From NCBI RefSeq assembly GCF_902459465.1, contig NC_047062.1:2978501-3042500 (forward strand): DNA of 64,000 nt, read 5' to 3'. Positions 36,901-43,002 of the stretch are shown here, piece after piece; positions within the stretch are counted from its first letter, which is position 1, and the number at the start of each line of letters is the position of its first letter. The position numbers and the translations under genes are program-made. Under the pieces are notes generated by a model that saw only the letters and a list, made by a program, of their open reading frames with translations, was not told the DNA's origin and ran no database searches. The stretch comes from Asterias rubens (lineage: Eukaryota; Echinodermata; Asteroidea; Forcipulatida; Asteriidae).

Positions 36901-39862
36901 ACATCGTCTTTAGGTGGAAGAAGAGGAAAGATACCACTACGCCCACCCAAGCCCGACCTCGACTACATTAATGTAGAGTAGTGGTAAGAGAACCTCTGCT
37001 TTATTGCTGGATACTAATGATACCCAGACGCCCACATCTTGTACTCATTACCCAAACAAGTTTCTCTACATTTTAATGCTTGATTTGTACTGGTACCTGC
37101 CACTCACTCCACCGCTGAGAAACAGATTTAAGTGCAGTATTGCCACAAAACAGTGCTTTGTACAGAAATAAAGCCAGATAAAGAAGGAAAAAGTCAGCAG
37201 AAAAATGGTTTTAGAAAGTATAAAATGACAGGGCTAGACAGCTCAGATGGTCAAGCGTTGGGATGTTAACCGAAGGTCGCTGGTTCAAATCCTGCTCCTG
37301 GTCAATTCGTCTTTGTTCTGATGAGGAAGTTGTTCTTATTCTTAACCTGATAACCACTCTGGTGTTAAAAGTTCTTAACAGGTACATGTACTCTATGCAG
37401 TAGTGGTTACTCTTCGGGAATGTTGCTTTTTTAGAATATTGCTGTCACATTCAAACCCTGACTAAACGATACAAGACATCATATAAGTGAACTTAATCAC
37501 TGTAAAAAAACCTCATAGCCTTGACTTTCATCTTTGAGAGGGCAGGGCCTTTTTCATTTTGCAAAGGGGCACTTCCAATAGAAAACCTTAACGTTATGAA
37601 AACTTTTGAAGGGGCACCAATGCCTAGGCATGAGGTAATCTGTATGAAGGGAGCTTGCTAATAATATGTGAACCAGCAATGCCAGAGATAAATTCCCTAC
37701 TCAACCACAAAGTGTTCTGGGTTCTTTTATGAGCACTACAGGCGATCCTAGTAGATGAAACCTACCTGCTTAATTTCCCATGTGAAAGACAAAGCAATTA
37801 CAGAGCTGCCAGCAATTGCATAAATACTAGCAATCCGGGAGACTTTGTATACTTGTATATTGTCCAAACCAACAGCAGACGAACTGCCAATTACAGGACA
37901 GAAAATATTATCCATGACACTTTTATAACAAAAGAAACAATGGTGGTCATGTACAGCATGCGAGCTGTTACCCTTCTTTTCTGCAATCAAGCGATTCTGG
38001 TTCAACAAAAATGCATTTATGACAAAAGAGTGCAAGTTATCATTTAGCCTAACATGTTTTTTTCTTGTTGAGTTACAGTCACAAACAAATTACTTTTTCT
38101 TGCTGGCACCAGGCAAAATGTTTGTCTGCACTATAATATATTTATTTGCAATTTAGAGATACAATACATGTAGATAATTAGTATCACTCAGAAAATCTGA
38201 AAACTTAAAACCAGGGGTGAGAGTCATTACTAACGAAAAAGTCTACCTTTTGGTAACCCCAGGGGGTTATAGATTCCATGGAGCTTTTGGAAACACTATC
38301 CAAAGCACTAGAAAAGTAGACCAATGAGCAGGATTTCTTTATTTGTGGAAAAAAATATTGTCTGATTTTTTTCACCAGGCCGACATAAAAAGTCTGAATT
38401 CATCCAAAAGTCTGAACAATCTCATCCCTGTAAAACTTAATAAGCTGCATGAACCTGATACCTAGTGACAAACTCTTAACAATCCATGTCAAGAATATAG
38501 AGTATTCTGTGTGTGTAAATGTCGGTGTCACATTGATAGTGTCAGGCCGAATCCGAATCGGTGGTTACGGCTGCGGCTACGACCGTTGCCAGGGGTGTTG
38601 CTAAGGGTGTCCTATACCTCAATGCATGATGACGCGACGATCCAGCCGTAACCGTAGCCGTAGCCGCCAATTCGGATCCGGCCTCAGTCACTGAGTGTCA
38701 GTGTCGGTCACAATGAAAGTGTCACTGGGTGTCTGTAACTAAGGCCGCAAAATCATCAGTCTGTTGTTCTATTTTATCACGTGATAGGAAAGCCCCACAC
38801 ATTGCCAATACGCAGAACTACCTCTAATTCTTCTTAGCCCTAGCCCCATACATAGCATCAGGCACAGTGATAGCCTTTCAAATGAAAACTCGCTGACGCT
38901 GTTCAAACAGGAGTAGTTGCCAGCTCCAAGATTCTTCAATACCAAATGGAGCTTGCATAATTGTTTTAACGTACTCTCCACTGGCAATGGTTAGTGGTAA
39001 ATGGGGGGAAATATTTGCGAAAAAAACACAAGTTTCTAAAAAATCTAATTGAAAGATAATCACAGTTTCAGATGCTACATTAGTCAGTGCTGGGACTAGG
39101 GCTAAGATTAAGAAACAGTGAGATTCCAGCGTATAAAACCTGTGTATTATTATTATTATTATTAATGCCCATATTAGACCTTATCATGAATCCACCCCCC
39201 CCCCCCAGCTTGCTGATTTTTCTCAAGTGTCGAAAGGCATTGTGGGGAGGAACGGGGGCATTGTTTTCTCTGTATAATGGCACTACTGACTATTCTAATC
39301 TTAGTACAGAGTGTAGGCCGCCATGGGCTCAGCTCCACACACTATACCAATCCTGGACATTCACCACCAACCAAGATCAAAACACAAAATACATGATTTA
39401 TGATGGCCAGCTTGACACAACAAGTTCAATTCAAGGCATGTCCATAATAAAGTAAAAGTATTGTGATAATAAAGAGGGAGAATACTGTGATAATCAGAGT
39501 ATACTTTAGTGTTACCAGTCATGCCATTGTACTGTAGTGTTAGTGTTAGTGTATGTTTTACCAAGTAGGAAGTGTCAAGGAAGGTGACCGTTCATGGAGG
39601 TAGAATTTGAATTAAAAATGGGTTTTATATTTAACTCCACGATACACAGAAACTCCCACTCCCAGACAATCACAGCACAGACCCAACACACAGCAGTGCC
39701 AGTTGTAAAGTAATCGGGTAATCTTATTCATCTTACCTTCTGGACAATATTCAGAGAACCGTCCTTCATGATTTTTCTGATGATGCTCCCCGCTCTGTTG
39801 GCAATTGCCACAGAGGCCGAAACCAGCCGGACTATTAACGGTGTTGCGCTACTGGCTGCCAT
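6784..39862 (-). CDS. BPNT1: 3'(2'),5'-bisphosphate nucleotidase 1, complete gene, 7 coding exons
   Basis: This enzyme removes the 3'-phosphate of 3'-phosphoadenosine 5'-phosphate (PAP) to give AMP, clearing the by-product of sulphotransferases in the cytosol; the family needs Mg2+ and is inhibited by Li+. Splicing the seven exons listed separately gives an uninterrupted 315-residue protein (human about 308). The FIG/inositol-monophosphatase fold signatures are in order: FDPQTEAD near residues 48-55, GEE at 77-79, WVDPVDGT at 119-126 (metal-binding Asp121 and Asp124) and WDTCAPE at 248-254 (Asp249). All introns are GT/AG and phases match at every junction. The start ATG is preceded by an in-frame TAG (39893-39895), which fixes it. 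The protein ends ...LPTQVPSE. The first intron is about 25.6 kb and full of repeats. Assignment to BPNT1 rather than to IMPA or INPP1 relatives rests on continuous similarity to BPNT1 over the full length. Confidence 0.95.
7133..7588. repeat. minisatellite, unit about 47-49 bp, 9-10 copies
   Basis: Repeated ACTAGACAACCAATGTGGTA plus ATGCCATGATTCAGACTTGA units lie in tandem inside BPNT1 intron 6. Units differ by small indels (ACAATGC versus ACATGC) and substitutions; one copy (about 7430) is more diverged and the last is rearranged. Confidence 0.9.
7745..7850 (-). CDS. BPNT1: BPNT1 coding exon 6 (WDTCAPE motif)
   Basis: Encodes residues 227-261 plus one base: [16 protein letters not shown], then [17 protein letters not shown], with the catalytic/metal Asp of WDTCAPE. 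The acceptor is CTGCAG|GTGAT and the donor GGGG|GTAAG, phase 1. Confidence 0.93.
8157..8230 (-). repeat. tRNA-derived SINE head (tRNA-Asn-like)
   Basis: On the minus strand GGGCTAGATAGCTCAGATGG gives an A box and GTTGGTTCAATCCCGC a B box, with CTGTTAATC where tRNA-Asn has its GTT anticodon loop. Arms do not pair well enough for a functional tRNA. Similar heads occur at about 26440, 37230 and 50050. Confidence 0.65.
8692..8975 (-). CDS. BPNT1: BPNT1 coding exon 5
   Basis: Encodes residues 132-226, from [11 protein letters not shown] to RVGGAGHK, the core beta-sheet of the fold and the substrate-contact region (ITTTRSH, GGAG). It accepts in phase 1 (CTGTACAG|GTTTC) and ends in phase 0 at AAG|GTATG. 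Confidence 0.94.
9104..9926 (+). mobile_element. LINE (CR1/L2-like) reverse transcriptase 3' part, interrupted
   Basis: The plus-strand frame reads [51 protein letters not shown] and [13 protein letters not shown], the thumb/C-terminal region of CR1/L2-type non-LTR reverse transcriptases. It is broken at 9579 by a 158-base insertion and resumes at 9745 with [19 protein letters not shown] and a stop, then ends in a (TTA)n tail at about 9896-9917. It is 5'-truncated and inactive. Confidence 0.85.
9579..9736 (+). mobile_element. 158-bp insertion with hammerhead-like motif and 8-bp target duplication
   Basis: The element is flanked by ACTTTGGA at 9571-9578 and 9737-9744. It contains CTGAAGA at 9607-9613, a stem GAGCAG/CTGTTC with a 6-base loop, GAAAC at 9633-9637 and GTC, with TCTC before and GAGA after as a short stem I. 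This is the layout of the minimal hammerhead ribozymes known from Penelope-like elements. Catalysis is not shown. Confidence 0.65.
10810..11110. repeat. diverged copy of the TTAA foldback MITE
   Basis: TTATATTCTACTTTTAAGACATC and flanking words match the right arm of 4263-4653, with the opposite arm recognisable around 10820-10900 (AAAGTAAAATATAATGATCC). The ends are degenerate. Confidence 0.45.
11770..12240. repeat. dispersed repeat shared with 30215-30660, ending in a strong hairpin
   Basis: ATAAATACCTCAGACAGTTT at the start matches ATAAATACCCCAGACAGTTT at about 30220; both are followed by CpG-rich sequence and (A/T)-rich stretches. The copy here ends in a 66-base hairpin (12162-12227) with 27-base arms beginning CGAGGCCTGGTTCTTGATAA. 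Confidence 0.55.
12243..12363. repeat. right half of the TTAA foldback MITE
   Basis: It matches the right arm of 4263-4653 (TATTCTACTTTT, CTAACCATATGCATTTCA, CCAAGGCAACGTG) and ends CCTTTAA. The left half is missing, replaced by the hairpin repeat next to it. Confidence 0.65.
12403..12451 (-). CDS. BPNT1: BPNT1 coding exon 4 (DPxDGT motif)
   Basis: A 49-base exon for residues 116-131 plus one base. It carries [16 protein letters not shown], the central metal-binding motif. The acceptor is CAACAG|GTTG and the donor CAGG|GTGAG, leaving phase 1. It is too short to appear as an open reading frame and was found from the motif and splice sites. Confidence 0.93.
12738..12941. mobile_element. MITE (204 bp) with a 39-bp internal tandem duplication
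   Basis: Terminal inverted repeats of about 40 bases run GGTGTGGCAGTTTCATTCTT at the left and an inverted GGTGTGGCGGTTTCAACTTT at the right. The interior has CAATTGACTACTTTCGCTTG repeated as an exact 39-base unit at 12797-12835 and 12836-12874. It lies in BPNT1 intron 3. Confidence 0.8.
13020..13170 (-). repeat. tRNA-derived SINE fragment
   Basis: On the minus strand, AGCTCTGGTGTTTCTGATCA, then GTATGGGTTCCAGTCCCTG (B box), then TGTCCTTGAGCAAGATGCAT. The same words recur at about 28920 and 35034, which defines a SINE family. Confidence 0.6.
13445..13552 (-). CDS. BPNT1: BPNT1 coding exon 3
   Basis: Encodes residues 80-115, a charged stretch ([15 protein letters not shown]) followed by [13 protein letters not shown], matching the variable loop before the DPxDGT motif in BPNT1 proteins. 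The acceptor is TTAAAG|GAATT and the donor GAT|GTACGT, phase 0 at both ends. Confidence 0.92.
14006..14116 (-). CDS. BPNT1: BPNT1 coding exon 2
   Basis: Encodes residues 43-79, containing [12 protein letters not shown] and ending TVIGEE, where the Glu pair belongs to the metal site. The acceptor is CTTCAG|GGAGG and the donor GAG|GTAAT; both ends are phase 0. It joins directly to exon 1 across the 25.6-kb intron. Confidence 0.93.
14366..14445. repeat. fragment of the 62056-62309 foldback family
   Basis: TTTGCGGTAACACCATGTAA, followed by TGAGTTGGGGTGGTTCTG, matches one arm of the element at 62056-62309. Another fragment with GGTTTGCGGTAACACCATGT lies at about 59005. Confidence 0.6.
16498..16690 (+). 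repeat. SINE-like sequence with A-rich tail
   Basis: A unit containing ACTGTGAAAGGGGTAACCCT and CAGGCCTTGTGTGTCAGGCG is followed by an A-rich tail (AAATAAAATTAAAATAAAAA) at about 16662-16692. The 3' A-rich end suggests retroposition. No internal promoter is clear. Confidence 0.3.
20216..20565. mobile_element. TTAA-type MITE, copy 1 (350 bp)
   Basis: It starts TTAAAGGGAAGGTACACGTT and ends with the inverted AACGTGTACCTTCCCTTTAA. Internal words GACCAGTCTTATCACTTGGT and CACAATGTTTTATA are shared with copies 2 and 3. Non-coding. Confidence 0.85.
24056..24180. repeat. hammerhead-like element fragment
   Basis: GAGAAAGACTCTAATAGGGT, then CAAAACATTG, followed by GTCCTTTTGGTTGGTAAGCA and ATTCTATTTTCTCAAA. 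Same family as 26231-26345, 29150-29276 and 31504-31560. Confidence 0.5.
25940..26350 (+). repeat. hammerhead-like (Penelope-type) repeat, best copy of its subfamily
   Basis: CAGAAAGA is followed by a GACTC/GGGTC stem with loop TGCTA (26245-26259), GAAAC (26260-26264) and GTC, then GGCCATTAACTA and a conserved tail ending ATTTTATTTTCTCAAG. The upstream pyrimidine-rich part (GCTTTCTAACCCACTTCATG) is shared with 31390-31500. The GAAAC core and hairpin fit a degenerate hammerhead. Confidence 0.55.
26440..26520 (+). repeat. tRNA-derived SINE head
   Basis: GTTGGTAGAGCGCCAGCATG (A-box end) and TTTGGTTCAAATCCTGCTCC (B box) at tRNA-like spacing; it matches the head at 37230. No full cloverleaf. Confidence 0.5.
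28284..28659. mobile_element. TTAA-type MITE, copy 2 (376 bp)
   Basis: Same termini as copy 1 (TTAAAGGGAAGGTACACATT and its inverse) and the same orientation, with an extra internal segment at about 28460-28495 (AAGACTGTTAGCTAGAAGTC) not present in copy 1. Confidence 0.85.
28925..29010 (+). repeat. tRNA-derived SINE fragment
   Basis: GTGTGGGTTCGAAGCCCGGT (B box), then ACTTGTGTCATTGAGCAAGA, the same 3' block as the SINE at 13020-13170 in the other orientation. Confidence 0.5.
29150..29276. repeat. hammerhead-like element fragment
   Basis: AGAAAGAATCTGCTAGGGTC, AAAACGTCAGGCCATC, then GTCCTTTTAGTAGGTAAGCA and AATTCTATTTTCTCA; a third copy of the 26231 family with a weakened stem. Confidence 0.5.
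30215..30660. repeat. dispersed repeat, second copy of 11770-12240
   Basis: Same opening (ATAAATACCCCAGACAGTTT), a CpG-rich middle (GTCGGGCGCGCGCGTAGGCC), a T-run of about 28 at 30450-30479 and a degenerate hairpin near the end (AGTGACTCGTTCTTAAGCG against GTTTAAGAACTTGTCGCTAC). Confidence 0.5.
31380..31560. repeat. hammerhead-like element, degenerate copy
   Basis: The upstream part TTACCTGTTCATGTATATTG matches TTACCTGTTCATGTTTGTTG at about 26200. The core, CGATAAAGACTCTGGTATGT, has lost the GAAAC box. Confidence 0.45.
32035..32135 (+). mobile_element. LINE 3' end (CR1/L2-like) with (TTA)n tail
   Basis: CTCAGCGCCTTGAGTACCCT, TGGTAAATACGTGCGCTATA, then (TTA)n at 32115-32135. Only the 3' UTR tail is present. 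An inverted copy lies at 52518-52590. Confidence 0.6.
33359..33743. mobile_element. TTAA-type MITE, copy 3, inverted (385 bp)
   Basis: It starts TTAAAGGCAGTGGACACTAT and ends AGTGTCCATTGTCTTTAA. The interior (ACCAAGTGAGAAGACTGGTC) matches copies 1 and 2 in the opposite orientation, but the termini differ (GGACACTATTGGTAATT versus GGTACACGTTTGGTAATT), marking a subfamily. It directly abuts a LINE 3' end. Confidence 0.8.
33744..34022 (+). mobile_element. LINE 3' fragment (CR1/L2-like)
   Basis: The plus-strand frame reads [17 protein letters not shown] and [18 protein letters not shown], the C-terminal end of a CR1/L2-type reverse transcriptase, then GGCGCTATATAAATACATAT and a TTATTATTA end. 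A TTAA-type MITE sits immediately upstream, as if inserted into it. Confidence 0.75.
35034..35125 (+). repeat. tRNA-derived SINE head (Leu/Ser-like)
   Basis: GTGGTCGAGCAAATAAGAGC, then GAGCTCTGGTGTGTCTCATC and GTGTGGGTTCGAGTCCCTG (B box). It shares these words with the SINE at 13020-13170 (minus strand). Confidence 0.55.
35588..35783. mobile_element. MITE with GAGGTATGGTG terminal repeats (about 196 bp)
   Basis: ATTTTGAGGTATGGTGTCAG at the left is matched by CACCATACCTCAAAAAG at the right. The inner part is CpG-rich (ACTGCGTACGTAGCACGTGG). The termini match those of 9093-10007. Confidence 0.6.
36560..36730. repeat. dispersed SINE-like repeat
   Basis: CAGTCAGGTAGGGACTGAGA, CCCAATCAACATACATG and GGTGGGATTAGAACCAGTGT; related words occur at 29320-29420 and 59530-59680 (AGGGACTATAACCCCAATCT, GGGATTCGAACCAGGGTCC). 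Short segments inside are themselves duplicated (CAAATCAACATAGTGCCCAC). Confidence 0.45.
37228..37330 (+). repeat. tRNA-derived SINE head (tRNA-Asn-like)
   Basis: GGGCTAGACAGCTCAGATGG, GGGATGTTAACCGAAGGTCG and CTGGTTCAAATCCTGCTCCT give A box, anticodon-like loop and B box; the tail continues GGTCAATTCGTCTTTGTTCT. Confidence 0.65.
38545..38683. mobile_element. small GC-rich foldback (139 bp)
   Basis: GGCCGAATCCGAATCGGTGG at the left is matched by CCGCCAATTCGGATCCGGCC at the right, with TACGGCTGCGGCTACG pairing to CGTAGCCGTAGCC inside. TCA flanks both sides, a possible 3-base target duplication. Confidence 0.75.
39737..39862 (-). CDS. BPNT1: BPNT1 coding exon 1 (start codon)
   Basis: Encodes residues 1-42, beginning [17 protein letters not shown] and ending SLNIVQK, the N-terminal helices of the nucleotidase. 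The donor is AAG|GTAAG and the exon ends in phase 0. An in-frame TAG lies 10 codons upstream of the ATG, so no longer N-terminus is possible in this exon. Confidence 0.93.
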
Positions 39863-39997
39863 TTTTCCTCGGTCTTTTTCACTCAGCTTCAGCTAGATGA
39901 ACTGCCGAAGAATAGGAAACTTTGCTTGCCCTCAACACTCACTCCAGTTAGCTAACCAACCTGTATCAGCTCTCTGCTGATGATCAGGTGCAAAGTC

Positions 39998-40012
39998 GTG
40001 TTTTTATAAAGT
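39998..40012 (-). promoter_or_regulatory. candidate TATA box of BPNT1
   Basis: On the minus strand the sequence reads TTTATAAAAA about 140 bases upstream of the BPNT1 ATG, a spacing that would give a 5' UTR of roughly 110 bases. Only the motif and position support this; no transcription start is visible. Confidence 0.35.
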
Positions 40013-41384
40013 CCCTAAATCGCTGGTACGCGTTCTGACGGTACACGTGAAGACATGTTCAATACGGTTTCATTGTTGTAGTACCAGCGTATCTAAAGTT
40101 TTTACTTTTATTTTGTACCCAAAGAGGGCGGGCTACAGTCCATGGTAGCAGCACGGGCGAGTATGCACATTTTGCTTTTTGGGGGGTTTCCCGTCAATAG
40201 CTTATGGTTTTTCCATAGAGTAAGGACTCACTAATTGTTCTGAATCAGTGACATACTCTAAACTATATTCATATTATTTGGAATCAAAGTTTGTCATCAA
40301 ATATATTTTAAGGCAAATATTTGATTTCAGAAAGAATGAAGTTGTTCGTTTGATGTGCTTTCTCATTCCGAAACGCGCGAAACTCTGCACAGTCTAGTAC
40401 TCAGGTCACTTTCTTATACCATAACATTCTTAAAGGGTAGAATTAATCAAGTTTTATCGTTGCTATTTAGTAGGCTTACAACTACTGCAATACTAGTTAC
40501 GGTGTGCTGTTGGTGGAAAATACGCTTTTTAGGACGGTGGTCAGGCCAAGGTCGATTATCCGCTGGACACTTTACACCCTAGACTAGTCCGCTAGTGTCT
40601 CAAGGGAATTCCCCATTGACTCGTACACGAACGAGCTTTGGTCTGTCTTGAGATAATAAAATTATTTCGTTAAAACACCTGACCCCACCGGTATATCCGT
40701 GGATCTGATACAATCCCTAGTAGACCATCTAACTTGACGACTGGGGTTGCTAGGTCAGCTGGTTTCTCGGTATAAATTATGACTAGTTTATTGAGATAAG
40801 CATTACAAGTTCTTAAACAAAACAGCAGGATTTATTTTAAACTTCCCATATGGACCCCCTTGTGCATAATACGAGAGTATTCGCTGAGAATGGACGCATT
40901 GTTCAGCCCGCAGCCGCCACGAAACTTTTTGCTCCCAAAAAGCCACATTTAATTTCTCTTTCCCTCAATTTGTTTTTCTCGAGGTTTACACAAAAGGCGA
41001 CCGACCGTGTCTTAGCATGGCTCAGTCGTTCTATAAACCCTCAGAGGAGGATACTCCTGCCGTCGGCCGGGAGTAGTGTTACGTTATCGCAACTAGGCTC
41101 AGTCAGTATTAATGCTCACATGCAGCCGTAGGCATGCGTCAATGAGAGACTGAGAAAGGGCATCTCAAAATTATGAGTTAGTTTGTTTGTCTGGATGATC
41201 TCTTCCATCAAGGGAACTCAAACTCACGCAAGGGGGTATAAGCGCCAAGCTGTAAACAGCCAATCTCTCTCATACGAAATTGTTTGACGTCTGTTGAATG
41301 AATTGCACACATCAAGAAATTGTGATTTTAGTAACTAGACGACAATTTTTTTTCTAGTCAGTGAAATCAGCAGTTAGCTGGGGG

Positions 41385-41450
41385 ATCTGAACCCACAACC
41401 TTGTGATGTGCAAGTCCAACAGTCCGAACTTGACAACCGGATATGCCCTA
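41385..41450 (-). repeat. tRNA-like SINE fragment
   Basis: GGGGATCTGAACCCACAACC on the plus strand is an inverted B box (GGTTGTGGGTTCAGATCCCC on minus), followed by tRNA-like spacing. Only a head fragment is present. Confidence 0.35.
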
Positions 41451-42734
41451 AGGTTTCATAAATTATGTGACTTGTTGGCACATTAAGTCATCATACATGC
41501 TATTGAAGAAGATGAAGGGCCAATGATTGTGAGACCACGGTCATATATAGGCCTAAATAATGGCATTTCATTTATTTTCTCAGTTAAAGCTTTCAAGTAC
41601 CTATTCATGTATTGCTCTAGTAATTTTGATTCCGAAATGTGCACAAATAAAGAAGGAAGGGAGAAACTCTAATAAACACTGACAACTAGCCCACCTTTTT
41701 TCTGTCATCAAAAAGAACAGAGCCATCATTCTCTTTTGACTTTGCTCTTAATTTTTTAATTTTTCTTGTGTATAAATTTTCTCTCTGCTTTTTAAAATGT
41801 TTATATTACAATGTAAATCTGTATTTTAATTCAGTCTCAGGACTGCGACAAGCAGATGTTTTTACAATAAACCAGTAATAATTCATAAAGGTTTGAAACT
41901 GACTGTAAGGCTAACAGGCTTACATGCGGTTTTGAGTCCTCCTCCATGTTTTGACGAAGAAATTGTTGTATAGGGCGAACACTAATTATTAATGTCCGTA
42001 AAAAATTATTGACTTCATCTCCAAGAAACAAAAAAACGCCTTTCGTGAAATGAAAATGAGAGCATATAAATATCTTTGGGTTATTTGAAACTGTTTCCAC
42101 TTTTGTATATAGCCGTTTCATGGCCAGGATTTGAACCTTCATTGGCACCTAGGTAACATAGATGAGTAATTGAGTAAGGGGATGGGACTTCGATTTCTGT
42201 ACATCAAAATTGCCACTGCCCTCGTAGTGCTTTTCAATTGGGAAATTTTGTTCTTCTTAAAAATAAAAGTCGATCCAAAAAAGGGATTTTCCTTTTTTTA
42301 AATCAGGATTAATTTTTGTTTCAAGGTAATTTTACCCTTCAGGGACAACAGATCGCGGACGGGACGCGCTGACGGCCGCCAGCGCTAAAAATTATATTGA
42401 CAAATTTTGCAACCCATTAATTATAAATAGCGCCCTCAGAGAAAGTGAGAAGAGCGCTTTACAGTCTTGAGTCAAACGTCGTTGTATGTTGTGTGTATGT
42501 GCTGATAGCAAGGCACCAGAGGGTAGGGTTGCCAATGTAAACTGAGCTGTGTAACCAAGAAGAGTGAAGATGAGTAGATGTGTGAGATAGGGCTCAAAAC
42601 ATCGTCAGCAAAACCCACCAATTCCGGAAATTGCCATGGAAAGAAGGTAGGAATGATGATGTATTGTTTGTTCTATTTTAATTTGTAATAACATGATAAT
42701 AATTCGGCAGGAGGGTTACCATTATCGCAACCAG

Positions 42735-42832
<98 letters not shown>
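42735..42832 (+). repeat. (TAA)n microsatellite, about 32 units
   Basis: Uninterrupted TAA/ATA repeat of roughly 98 bases. It precedes a 75-base unit (CTAGACATAAGAATTTGTTT...) that recurs at 43783-43858 after an A-rich run. Confidence 0.95.
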
Positions 42833-43002
42833 TAGACATAAGAATTTGTTTGATAACAAATTCGAGGTGTTCGGATTTCTGGCCTGAATTAACGAGCCAT
42901 CACTTTTTAAGTTTAGTTGACTGGGGAGATAGTGAGCTATGCTGTGTGTTATTGTGAAAACAAAGTGAATAGCTATTAAATAACCTTTTTTCTAAGCGTT
43001 TT

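Larger units (their letters stand above)
14117..39736 (-). other. BPNT1 intron 1 (25.6 kb), repeat-filled
   Basis: I find no supported nested gene on either strand. Recognisable contents are three copies of one TTAA-type MITE, hammerhead-like elements, LINE 3' ends, tRNA-derived SINEs and small foldbacks, annotated separately. The stretches 14441-16540, 16690-20215, 20566-24055 and 34023-35033 show AT-rich sequence with no structure I can name. Confidence 0.75.

Noticed and set aside
40850..41131. 93-codon frame in the GC-richer part of the intergenic region
   Set aside because: Composition is suggestive, but there is no motif, no consistent splice sites and no similarity that I can support.
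42693..42887. Poly-isoleucine or poly-tyrosine reading frames at the TAA arrays (also 46025-46529)
   Set aside because: They are translations of (TAA)n microsatellite, not genes.
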